DNA of 64,000 bases from Pectinophora gossypiella (lineage: Eukaryota; Arthropoda; Insecta; Lepidoptera; Gelechiidae): the NCBI RefSeq assembly GCF_024362695.1, contig NC_065407.1, forward strand, positions 13,950,001 through 14,014,000. The letters run 5' to 3'. Below are positions 11,420 to 21,375 of this stretch, piece after piece; within the stretch, counting starts at the first letter, position 1; every line of letters starts with the position of its first letter. A program made the position numbers and the translations under genes. The notes under the pieces are model-generated. The model was not told where the DNA came from and ran no database searches. It was given only the letters and a program-made list of their open reading frames with translations.

Positions 11420-11890
11420 TTACATCACTTCCGTCATGAAATTGCCACGCTCCGACGAAAGGTGGCGTACGAGCAGAGCGGAGTGAAGTCGGGAGTCACT
11501 ACAGAGTCGTCGTGTGGAGCGGACGTGTACTGCCGTTCTAGTCGGGCAGTCTACCGCTAACCATCGTCATGAGCGGACGTGTCGAATAATTACGATCGGA
11601 ACGTGGAGTGTTATAGTCGCTCACCTATAACTTGTAGGGACGTCAAGAATGTTATCGGAAAAGAGCGCCTAGCAAGTACGTTCACATGTCCCGATGATTC
11701 GGTCTGAATATAGGAACCATGGGTGGTGGAGGGCCCCTTCGCGCTAACGTCCTCATGCGCGCTAGATAACGAGAGACTGTGTAACCGTTACGAATACCGT
11801 GACGTTGCCGTGAGTGTGTACCTTATGCTGTGACTTTATTTAATCGTGATACAAAAACTATGTGGAAGTAAATAAAATGATTGTGATACT
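11420..11890. other. GC-rich island; candidate solo LTR or 5' exon
   Basis: This block is much richer in G+C and CpG than its surroundings. It contains a strong Kozak-like ACCATGG at about 11717, whose frame closes after 16 codons (MGGGGPLRANVLMRAR), and an AATAAA at 11871-11876 near its right edge. CpG-rich sequence followed by a poly(A) signal is what a solo LTR or an unspliced 5' exon could look like. I see no matching LTR, primer-binding site or target duplication, so the nature stays open. Confidence 0.3.
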
Positions 11891-12261
11891 GATGACGGCC
11901 ATTATTGTCTTCTAACGCCCACACTCCATTCTGATGATGATGTTACGACCCATTGTTACGACATATTAAACAAAAATATTTAAAAAAGGGTGGTAGAAAT
12001 AGTGTCAGGCCGCTTAATTGTACTCCTCTATTTCTCTTTTGTTTGTAATTTTATATTTTGTGTGCGCAATAAAGTATTTGTTATATTGCATGTATACTAG
12101 TGCAGAATAGAATAGCGTTTGCAGATTTTACTCTACTATTATTTACAATGACGTCATCTAGATTTTTTTTTTTTATAAAACATAGTATGAATTACAAATA
12201 GCAACATCTATGATATTATATTTTATGTATTTAATGTAATGAGGACAGGCTGCTACAGAGA
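11891..12261. other. AT-rich; possible LINE tail near 12050
   Basis: TTTTGTGTGCGCAATAAAGT at 12056-12075 resembles a retroelement 3' end; a similar TTTTGTGTGCAATTAAGTA lies at 30074-30092. Nothing else is recognised. Confidence 0.35.
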
Positions 12262-12366
12262 TTTTAATAGGTATTTCAGTTGCATTGCACAAGTTGGTAC
12301 AATTTGCGGCCTCGCACTATGGATGGGAAGCAGCTTCTGTATTCTTGGCAATTTAAGCAAATAACA
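12262..12366 (+). repeat. Dispersed repeat R3, copy 2
   Basis: Second copy of the repeat at 11030-11135, with the same order of blocks and a few substitutions and small indels. Confidence 0.65.
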
Positions 12367-12732
12367 AACAGACATAAACGTTAAATGATACAGAAATGTA
12401 TAGGAATAAATATTATCAGAAATACGAACGTATTTTCTGTTTATAAGGTACCTTTATTGTTTAGTTGATTACCGGAGTGCGAACCCTTATGATGCAGCGT
12501 TTAGCGACGCAATTTACGGTCCAGCTTTTACCATCAGTTATCCCTATGCTAACTTAGTATTCCTCAAAAAAACTTGTATAGATTTTCTTGCTTACCTTTT
12601 TCGCCTTAACCATCTCCTCTGCTTGGCCACATAACAGGATAAGGCAGATTTGCTAAGCAGTTTTGAATGAACATATCTGAAATAAAAAAAATGATCATTA
12701 GAAAAGTTGACGATGAACGAGAAATCAGCGAT

Positions 12733-12802
12733 GCCAGAGGCCTTAGGCGGCTCAATAGTAATCCTAACACCAGGGTTGATGGGGTTGGTAATCCACCTCA
12801 GA
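12733..12802 (+). mobile_element. SINE-A 3' fragment
   Basis: CACCAGGGTTGATGGGGTTG and ATCCACCTCA match the SINE-A 3' region. The head and the CCACACGATAG end are missing. Confidence 0.6.
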
Positions 12803-13457
12803 ATATGTTACTAGTTATAATTTTAACAGTCTCCGGGACAGCGTCGAAAGACGATCATAGAATTTCTAATGAATTTGATGTGACACAATGGTGCTAATTT
12901 GTGTACATACCATCTACTTAATTTTATTTTAAATTTAACCTAGTCTAGTAGAGTGACGTCGTAAAATAAAAAAGGAGGAAACCTTTATTAAACATTAATT
13001 ATTTCATTGTATGGAAAAAATACTTTGTCATTTTAGAGTAATTTTCGCCTTTTGCCTTTCAATGCTCTGTCCCGAAACGTGTTAAGCTACAAATTGTAAT
13101 TTGTATTTAAACGGAAAACAGTATTTTTTTCTTAAAAATTCAAATGAAGTTGGCTGCGATGCCAGCTCATTAACGCAACTCCACTACTGCAACTGGGAAC
13201 TTTGACAAATTACTTCATACTCGTAGTGTATGTGGTATGGTACAGAGAGTTGTTTTAGGCAGTGATATCATTAAGTTACTGCTGCACTAGAACCGTAACT
13301 TATGGCACAATGTTAATTTGAATAATTTGTAAAAGGAAAGAAAAAATAACAATTTTGGAAAACTGAATAATGTTTGTGATATTAAAAGTTTTAGTAACTG
13401 TGTACAGTGTTTCTTGTTTCTTAACGTCACGTCGTCTCAGCAATCATTTTTTTTTTC
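12803..13457. other. No feature recognised
   Basis: AT-rich sequence with no supported gene or repeat. Confidence 0.4.
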
Positions 13458-13520
13458 TGCCAAGTTTTTATTAATGCTATCTGAGGCAAACCTACAATAG
13501 GTCACGTGAAAAAAAAACAT
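13458..13520 (+). mobile_element. Retroelement tail T2, degraded copy
   Basis: AATGCTATCTGAGGCAAACC and TACAATAGGTCACGTGAAAA correspond to the A-tailed 3' end seen intact at 40443-40531. Confidence 0.6.
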
Positions 13521-13524
13521 CATC

Positions 13525-13624
13525 TTCTCCCTAGCATTATACCGTTTTTCACAGGGTTCGCTTACCTAACCAGAAGATTTGACGGGTCCGGTTTTTTACA
13601 GAAGCGACTGCCTGTCTGACCGTG
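13525..13624 (-). mobile_element. SINE-C 3' fragment
   Basis: CCCTAGCATTATACCG, GGTTCGCTTACCTAACC and GCGACTGCCTGTCTGACCG mark the 3' end of the family. The rest is missing. Confidence 0.75.
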
Positions 13625-13799
13625 AAAAAAAGTCAATAATCGTATTTCCAAATTCAAACGATGTAAACAAACGATTGATATTTAGGTAACACAACTTTTT
13701 TTACGTGATCAATATATGGACAGTTTAAATGTGGTAATAATAATGCTTTTTAGACGTGATTGTAGGTCACATTCAGAAAATAGAAGTTATTAACAAACC

Positions 13800-13985
13800 T
13801 ACTACCCACTAGTTCGTGTGTGAGGACTTCGGTTATCGCGAGTGCCACGTTCCTTCCATCCCCTTTCCGTCAAGGGACTTTTTCCCGGGTTATAAACTAT
13901 CATACATTCTTCTGTACTAAATTTCATCGAAGTCAGTTCAGCGGTTTAAGCGTGAGAAGATAACAGACATTTTATGTAGTCGTTT
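13800..13985 (+). repeat. Lepidopteran-type dispersed repeat (TTTCATCGAAGTCAG type)
   Basis: ACTAAATTTCATCGAAGTCA followed by a GCGTGAGAAGATAACAGAC stretch is, from memory, the body of a repeat ubiquitous in moths and butterflies. Its usual start (GCCCGCGACTTCGTCCGCG) appears separately at 63945-64000. Confidence 0.5.
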
Positions 13986-14136
13986 TGATATGATTTAATA
14001 TGATTAATTATTTATATTATGTTTATATTAATAATTCTTATAATTTAAATATATTAAAAAATAAAAAAAATATAAAAAACCTTTCTAAAAAAAAAAATAC
14101 TCTTTTATGTAGAAAACACATACCTACAAAGTAGGT

Positions 14137-14277
14137 CTTCTCTTCTTCTATCGTGTGGGTTGTGTGGTGGATGACCAACCTCATCAACCCTGTTGTCAGT
14201 GTTATTATTGAGCCGCCAAATGCCCCTGACGTGGCTCAAGTAAAGACTACGTCAGTAAGTAGTAACCGGGGCCAACA
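14137..14277 (-). mobile_element. SINE-A 3' half
   Basis: CTTCTTCTATCGTGTGGGTT through AGTAAGTAGTAACCGGGGCC is the SINE-A 3' half in minus orientation. It is truncated just beyond the core. Confidence 0.8.
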
Positions 14278-14699
14278 TAAAAAAAATAAAAGATGGAGTA
14301 GGTAAAAAAAAAATATATGTTCCGTAATATTCTAATTATGTGATTAGCCAAATTGAAAAAATAATGGACTAAAGTAACCAGGTTTTTTATTTTAATTTTA
14401 TGAAAATAAACCACCATTCTTTTAAATTTCTTGCTGAGTTGCGCCTCCAGTCACTTTAGCTTATTGGTTTCAGCATGCAGAAATAGTGTTCCGAATGTGT
14501 GCTTACTTTAATGTTACGGAAGTGTACTTGTAACTACTCCTGTTTGAAATTTTCTCAATATTTATGACCGAGACTGCCAAATACTCTTAAAGCCATATTA
14601 AACATGATTTTGTTGTAGTACAATAAAGTATATTTTATTTTCCCTTAGCAAAAAAACTACTGTCACTGTGGAAGGCTTGGTATTCAAACGGAGAGCGAC
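14278..14699. other. No feature recognised
   Basis: AT-rich sequence, no supported ORF or repeat. Confidence 0.4.
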
Positions 14700-15200
14700 G
14701 GTTTTAACCGTAGTACCGGACTTGCGCCATAGAGTTATTAATTTATCTTAAGTGCAATTTTCACTAACACAACTGGCTCGACCATTATTGACGACGCTAC
14801 GGCTCACCATCTATCATGTTGGTCAAGCAGTACTACCGATACTGACACACCACTTTCGCTTTTCCCAATGTGGGACGTAATAATGATCCCGAAGATCCGA
14901 TTACTCTAGCCAATCAGCTCGTGACAACGAACACTTAAGAACCCCGATAGCGACCGCCAGGGTGGTCCACGATTACCCTCATACAGCGCTTATCGCTATC
15001 GACCCGCCAGTGTTGATTAATTCTTTCAAGTATTATCCTCTCAGACGACGCCCTGGGCCGAGGTTCGCGCCCAACCGGGCACCCTCAAACTTGTTGTCTT
15101 AAATTTTGCACCGAGTGAGAGCCCTTAGCGCTCCCCATTTGTCTGGTCGAGAAGTTAATGCCATTTGCGGCGAATCAGCTTCTTGCACTCTCATCAAAAT
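14700..15200 (+). mobile_element. T2 retroelement 3' region, long copy
   Basis: The part 15010-15180 matches 39450-39610 almost colinearly (GATTAATTCTTTCAA, CTCAGACGACGCCCTG, CGAGGTTCGCGCCCAAC, AGCGCTCCCCATTTGTC, TTAATGCCAT). The GC-rich sequence upstream to about 14700 probably belongs to the same element. No RT frame survives here. Both copies end in the T2 tail, though this one loses its A-run. Confidence 0.55.
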
Positions 15201-16397
15201 CTTAATGCTTCCTCGCCTATTTAAAGTAAGTACTCTTTAAACTTAGGGACCTAACCTACCTTAAATAGTCTTGTATCTGACGTATGTATCTAATTTTATA
15301 ACATAACATAGTACACCCACTCTACGCCAGATATGTTTAAGTCCCATGTAATTTTGTTTACGTACCAAACTAATTAATTTTTTATCATTAACATTCAACA
15401 AACAACAGACAGGCTGCAAACAACATTAGACCTTCCACAAATGGCAAACATCCGTCCATCCACCCATCATCCATGAGAAAGAATTTCCCAGAAGCACTTC
15501 AAAGGTATATCAAATTTCATAACGGAAAGTTGAAGAATGCAAATTCTTTATAAGAAACAAATAAGTACCAATTTTTTATGCATGATCCAATTTCGTTTAG
15601 GATAATATATTTGCTCTCGCTTGTTTTAAATAAGGAACAATTTGAATTCTTTTCTGTCATTAAAACAAGATGTCTTGATCAAAGATTTACAAACGAGACA
15701 CAGATCAAAGACGGATACAATTTGTTTATAATAGAAGATAAAAAAAAATACTAGAAGCTCAAACGTAGGCAGCAGAAATGTTGAGTGTTCCTAAATTTTG
15801 ACAATTTTTTTTACTGTCTAGCTAAAATTCGTGATAAATTGCTGTCAAATGTGGTGCAACGTGGAGTGTATCCCGTCTGAAGCATGAGTTACGATAAAAA
15901 AAGCCAGTTGGTAAAAGGCAGTTTTGATTGAAAAAAAGATTTTCTAAATTTCCTTCTTTCCGATCTTTAGGGAATAAAAACACTATGATTTTGCAGTTAA
16001 ATGCTAGGGTGTAAAAATATATGTTTGATTACTCAAATAGTTTAGAGAACTATCAAAATTGAAAAACACTCAACAGTAGCGACACCTGACGGGAGAAATA
16101 TACAGTCTTTATGTTGATTGGACCCTACGGCCTCCGAAACGTGTATCGAAAGATTTTCAGTGTAATTATGTTGTTTTTTTTCCTGTTAGATCTAAATGCA
16201 ATTCAAACAGCTACTTTCTTTGATCGTTGGTCCATTTGTTTAACTCTTTTCTTTTACACAGTATGTAACTGCTAGAATATTTTCTATTTATTTGCCAGCT
16301 AGCAAAAACAAAGTATAGAATGTATTTTGCCCACTTATCACGCACCTAATCAGTTTGATCTAGCAGATAGCTCAGCAAGGTGTGAGTTTTTAACTCG
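15201..16397. other. No feature recognised
   Basis: AT-rich, low-complexity stretch without supported genes or recognised repeats. Confidence 0.4.
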
Positions 16398-16490
16398 GTT
16401 AGTAGCAATGTCATAAAAACCCTGTCGCAATAACATATTTGTCATTTACCTAGTTAATTTATCAAAGAAGTTAATGTCATAGGGTACTAA
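16398..16490 (+). repeat. Dispersed repeat R4 fragment
   Basis: AACCCTGTCGCAATAACATA and AAAGAAGTTAATGTCATAG resemble 37335-37415 and the inverse copy at 63235-63395. Confidence 0.5.
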
Positions 16491-16519
16491 AATGAATACA
16501 TTATTAATGCTCGTGACCG

Positions 16520-16680
16520 TTCAAATCAGTTACATTTTACTAAACGTCAAGTCACGAAATAACTATGCAATTTCTATGAAAAGCATACTGTGTCGTCATT
16601 GAAAAACGTGATAAATGTCGGACTTATTGTTACGTTTTTCTTAATTAATATTCATAAATGTTTTTCGTTAGTTTTAGGCC
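16520..16680 (+). repeat. Dispersed repeat R1 copy
   Basis: TTTTACTAAACGTCAAGTCA, TTCTATGAAAAGCATACTG and ACGTTTTTCTTAATTAATAT align in order with 7020-7160. Confidence 0.65.
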
Positions 16681-16999
16681 TTTATTTAAGTAATCAGAAT
16701 TGCATAATTTATCTTGAACTTATTACACGACCCAATTGGGAATATATTGGTGAAACTATGTTATGTTATGTTGTGTGTTTCGCTGTTTATCATTCCGAAC
16801 ATGTTTTGAAAGTCAACAGTATAATGATGAGTCCCATACGGTTTGTCATAATAATAGTATTTATTTTGACTACCAGCCGATACATGCAACTTTATTTGCA
16901 CGGAGTTTCATTAATTTCCATTCACAAACTTAGGGCCCAATTCACTAGGACACCACGGTCGCGCAACCAACAAAAAGTATGCAGTTGACACCTGAGGAG

Positions 17000-17146
17000 T
17001 TCAAATGGCCACATCGTAGCAATTCATCTAAAAAAAAACAATATTGCAATTTGACATTTGCGCACATAAAAGTAAGTGCGCAATGCAAACAAATATCAAA
17101 TAGCAATATTGATTTTTTAGATGAATTGCTTTGATGTGGCCATTTT
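17000..17146. mobile_element. Palindromic MITE, AAATGGCCACATCG family
   Basis: AAATGGCCACATCGTAGCAA followed by TTCATCTAAAAAA at the left returns in inverse at the right (TTAGATGAATTGC...TGTGGCCATTTT). Copies lie at 26628-26777 and, interrupted, at 30860-31048. A stray arm may sit at 25255-25298. Confidence 0.8.
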
Positions 17147-17228
17147 CTTCTCTTCTTCTTATCGTGTGGGTTGTGAGGTGGAATACCAGGCTCATCAAGC
17201 CTGACGGCTCGTTTTAACCCCCTGGTAT
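17147..17228 (-). mobile_element. SINE-A 3' end fragment
   Basis: CTTCTTCTTATCGTGTGGGT and TGTGAGGTGGAATACCAG are the 3' terminus of SINE-A in minus orientation, abutting the MITE directly. The match decays after about 60 bp. Confidence 0.7.
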
Positions 17229-17440
17229 CAAATTCAAATTCAAAAATAATTTTATTCAGTAGGTAACATAATAATTACACTTTGAATCGTCATTTTTTAC
17301 ATAACGAACGTTTCATCCGCCTAAACTACTGCAGCTTCTCACAACCTGTATAGCCGGGGAAAAGAAGCTGCGAGAAAAACCTCAGCGCAGGGCCCTACAC
17401 GTTCTTTTTTAATAAACAAAATACTGTTATACAATTTAGT
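17229..17440 (-). mobile_element. Retroelement tail T1 ending in (GAATTT)n
   Basis: On the minus strand the tail reads AAGCTGCAGTAG-like sequence, an AATAAA-type signal and a GAATTTGAATTT end. Inverse and direct copies at 30920-31018 and 31503-31676 share TCCGCCTAAA and CATAACGAACGT. Its unexplained end abuts the foldback element. Confidence 0.65.
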
Positions 17441-19596
17441 AAGGAGATCATCGGCTCTCCATACTTTGGCCGGCCCAAATTTGAAAGTGCCGGCCAGAGA
17501 AAAAAAATGTGTCGAACCTTTCGAGTAGATTGCTCTGATCATTTTTTACTATGACACCAAACGTGTATGACCATTAGTTTGGCTCTAATTGGATTTTAAA
17601 AATCACGATTTTTCATACATTTTGTAAAAAAAAATATTATGTCCGTTTGGAAAAAGGGGATACAGGCGTATTACAAAGGACCGTTAGAACATTTATTAGT
17701 ATGGCGCCAAACTTCTATGACCATCATTTTGACGTTTATTGGACTTTCCGTTTTGGTTAATATGTTAAAATGCCGGCAATCGAAAAGAATACGTCGAATC
17801 CGTCTAATAGTTGCTTCTCAATATTTTTTAATATGACACCAAACATCTATGACCATTATTTTGACTTTTATTGGAATTTACGTTTTAGTTCAAATGTGAA
17901 AAGTGCCAACCAGCAAAAATACCATGTAGACAGCATCGAGTAGATGCCTATTAACATTTTTTTCTATAGCACCAAACGTGTACGATCATTAGTTTGGTTT
18001 TTATTTGATTTTAAAAATCTTGATTTCTTATTTATTTTGTTTAAAAATAAAGTGCTTTGGGCAAAAATTGCGGTACGGCGGATTACAAAGGACCTTTAGA
18101 ACATTTGATAATCTGGCGCGAAACATTTTTGACCATTATGATGACTTTTATTCGTCTCTCTTTCCGTTTTGGTTCAAATGGGAAAATGTCAGCCAGCGAA
18201 ACAAAATAAGTCAAATCTTTTGGTAAATTACTTGAAACATATTTTTTTACTATATTACCAAATATAGACTTTGGCGTTTATTGGACTTTTAAAAAAAACT
18301 TATTTTAAAAACATTTTAACAATGACAACAAGCAGAGCTTTCCCAATGACTAGTTATTAGTCAGATAAATACTTTGTGTTATTGTTTTGTGTGTTGTTAG
18401 GTGAACTTCTATATTAATACTATCTGATTTTAGATACGACGTTGGCTGTAGTTTTTGCATTCGACTCAACGATACGGCCTAAGTTTAGGTTGAATTATGG
18501 TATTGATTCATCTTGATCGTAGATGGTTACCACCCTCCAAAGATAAGCTTGCCATCTAGTGACGAAACTCGTATTTTGGCATGACGTCTGAAGAAGCTGT
18601 TAGGGAAGACAGGAGTCGGGCAGTTATACTTTGCATGTATGCCGATCACAATGTCCTGGTGCTACTCGGCCGATATAGCATAGTACCTCACATTTCTCAA
18701 AAAAAAAATAAGCTTCTAAAGCGTGTATCACCATCAGGTGAGATAGTGGTGAAACGAAAACCTATTTTTGATTTATAAAAATGTGTCCAATAACGACCAC
18801 GATATTACGCCTTTACCTGCATTATCGCCAGATAAAACTTTTTTCGCCAAAGTGTAGGTATCTATGAAAACTCCAGATTTTGGAGAAATCTAATTGAGTT
18901 CAAAATAGTGGTCATAGACGTTTAATGTCATAGTAATAAACATTCTGACGATCCTTTAAACAACGCGCCTGTCATATTTTATTTTATAACAAAATAAATC
19001 AAAAATCGAGGTTTTAAAAATCCAACAACAGCCAAACTAATGGTTATTCATTATTGTCATAGTGAACAATGTTTACAGGTATCTTCTCGATAGTTTTGAC
19101 ATGTGTTTTTGCTGACCGGTACTTTTCACATAGAAACTAAAACGTAAAGTCCAATAAACGCCAAAATAATGGTCATAGACGTTTGGTACCATAATAATAA
19201 ATGGTCAAATGGATAAGTTTTAACGGGATATACCAATATTGTTTCTTAGCCGGCACTTCACATTTTCACCAAAATGTATGAATAATACAAGTTTTTTTTT
19301 AATTCGAATAAAACCGAAAATATTGACGCTACAGCTTTGATCCCATAGTAATAAATGCTCAGACGGATAAGTTCTAAGGATATATACCATTTTTGTTAAT
19401 TGGCCGGCACTTTACATTTTCACCAAAAATGTATGAAAAATACAGTTCTTTTAAGTCGAATAAAACCGAAGATATTGACCCTACAGCTTTGGTGCCATAG
19501 TAATAAATGCTCAGGCGGATAATATCTAACGGAATATAGCAAAATTATTTTTTGGCCGGCACTTTGACTTCTGGGCCGAAATCCGATGATCTCCTT
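17441..19596. mobile_element. Foldback-like element with repeat-built inverted arms
   Basis: The left end AAGGAGATCATCGG (17441) is inverted at the right end CCGATGATCTCCTT (to 19596), followed in both arms by AAAGTGCCGGCCA. The left arm (to about 18317) holds about six degenerate units of 115-150 bp, each starting near ACCAAACGTCTATGACCATT and TTGACGTTTATTGGAC. Units 1-3 are echoed by 4-6 at about 415 bp spacing, including a shared GATTACAAAGGACC-type block. The right arm (about 18885-19596) carries the same units inverted. A unique centre separates the arms. This is the architecture of foldback transposons; no transposase is recognised. Confidence 0.7.
18581..18778 (+). CDS. Small ORF in the unique centre of the foldback element
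   Basis: A 65-codon frame begins MTSEEAVREDRSRAVIL and ends GEIVVKRKPIFDL. It lies wholly in the roughly 560-bp unique segment between the inverted arms, and its first half is less AT-rich than the arms. I do not recognise a family. It could be captured host or retroelement coding sequence, the relic of a mobility protein, or chance. No start-site context or splice signal decides between these. Confidence 0.2.
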   Translation: MTSEEAVREDRSRAVILCMYADHNVLVLLGRYSIVPHISQKKNKLLKRVSPSGEIVVKRKPIFDL

Positions 19597-19904
19597 TGGC
19601 TGGTTTATATTGTCGGTTGCTTATTTAACAAGACATCGGGTGATTTTATTTGCAATATTCTTTATTTGCATATTATGATGGTGTACAAGTTGGTCAGTTG
19701 ATGGATGTAGCATGTGTATACATTTAGTTGGTGGTGCACCACAGTCGAGCCACTGTGGTGCCCTTGTGAGATACGGCCCTTAAGGATTGCTTGCATTACA
19801 AAAGAACGGATTATGCGTGAAAAGATAACAGGAAAATAAAGAGACTGTGTTTTTTCACATCGATTTTCACAACACTGTAGATATAATATTGGTTGGTATA
19901 CTCC
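19597..19904. other. Unassigned, possibly a retroelement 3' end on the minus strand
   Basis: Read on the minus strand, TTGCAAATAAAATCACCCG and a second AATAAAG near 19650-19665 look like tail signals. No coding region is recognised beyond them. Confidence 0.25.
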
Positions 19905-20121
19905 TACAGAGTGCAAGTGATATCGTAAAGAAAATATTGAAGGACGATTCATACCATGATTCTGAGTTGACATCAAGTGGCATTTTCCATCGCAAAAGTG
20001 TGGAACTGAAAAAAATCTGGCATGAATTTTCTGACAGAAGTTCCACTCGATATCCACTCAGAATCATGGTCTGAATCACCCCCTCCAGTATTCGTTACGG
20101 TGTCACTAGCACCCTGTATAC
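19905..20121. mobile_element. Single palindromic unit of the two-unit MITE family
   Basis: TACAGAGTGCAAGTGATATC at the left and TCACTAGCACCCTGTATAC at the right are inverse copies. Between them GATTCTGAGTTGACATCAAG is mirrored by TCCACTCAGAATCATGG. Only one unit and no spacer are present, unlike 7756-8342. Confidence 0.75.
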
Positions 20122-20380
20122 ACCAGAGATAATGAGATCCGTCATTTGTCTTTGACGATAAAGTATGGGATCATAATTAATTAGAGACAAACTTAAGCCG
20201 CGTATAAAAACCCATACTAATAAACAAAATTAATCTTCTAAAATAATCAATTAAATCTTGAGACCTTGAAATTCTCCGCCAATCTTTGCTTGAAATTACT
20301 TTTCCTAAAATTAAATTGTTTATCAAATCCTATGGCGGAGTTTATGGCGCTCGCCGGCGTAATTTAAGAGTAAACATTTA

Positions 20381-20403
20381 GAAAGAAAGAAAGAAAGAAA
20401 GAA
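20381..20403 (+). repeat. (GAAA)n microsatellite at LINE 3' end
   Basis: About six GAAA units. On the minus strand it reads (TTTC)n directly after AATAAATG, the expected position of a LINE terminal repeat. Confidence 0.9.
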
Positions 20404-21375
20404 ACATTTATTATTTAGGACACCACAGACACGGATTACATATATATACATTATAATGACATCACATCAGAAGTCAACGCACACACGAAATATTTTCTAT
20501 ACAGAAACATGGAAAACGAACACAGAAACTTATACCTAAATTAAAATGTGACGTCATGTCGGCTTACCCATGTGTAGTGGATGGTGTCCCGTATAAAAGG
20601 TCCTCACTCAGCTTATGCCGCGGCGTGAGCCGCGACGCTGGTATTCTGTGAGACCTGAGTAATGAGTGAAGTACGGACATCGCGCCACTATATGTACATA
20701 TACTTACTTACTATTATAGGTTACTTAGATATTATCATAATATAATTACTACATAATACAATTACAAATAAAATAAAATATAGATGTAAATAAGTATAAT
20801 ATATATTAATTATATATTGTGCAAACTCATAAAGAAAAACAAGTAAAGACAATCGTGAGCGGGTTAATAAAATAAATATTTGAACGGATAAGATGTAGGG
20901 GTGTGTATGTGTGTGTGTGTGTTAGGCAATGGTCCCGCACCGGTCGGCCGCAGATCGACAGGGACAAAGCATCATTTTTTATGGCTGCAATGGTTGCATA
21001 GATAAGATTCAGTCGCCCGCCGTCCGCGTCGCCGAGCAGGCACTACACCAATTGCGCATTCGATGCAATCCAATACTATCAACGTCAATAAGACAGTGAT
21101 TATCATTTATTTGTTTACTTCACAATTTGTTCATAATTGAAAAAGTAATAAAAATCGATAGATAAACGAATTGAGCTCAGCAATAATACATAGGTACATT
21201 GTGGTCAATGGATGCAGTGTAATGAAAACAGTGAAAAACCAAGACCGCGTGGTATCGTCGCATCCACGCCGCTAGTACGACTCCGCAAAACCTTCGTGTC
21301 TGATCCACTGAGGTAAGTAAGACATTAGTGTAATTTAATGTGAAATAATTTAAATATGCAAGAAATTTATATTGC

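Noticed and set aside
16590..16988. 132-codon plus-strand frame
   Set aside because: It starts inside repeat R1, is AT-rich and hydrophobic by composition, and has no domain.
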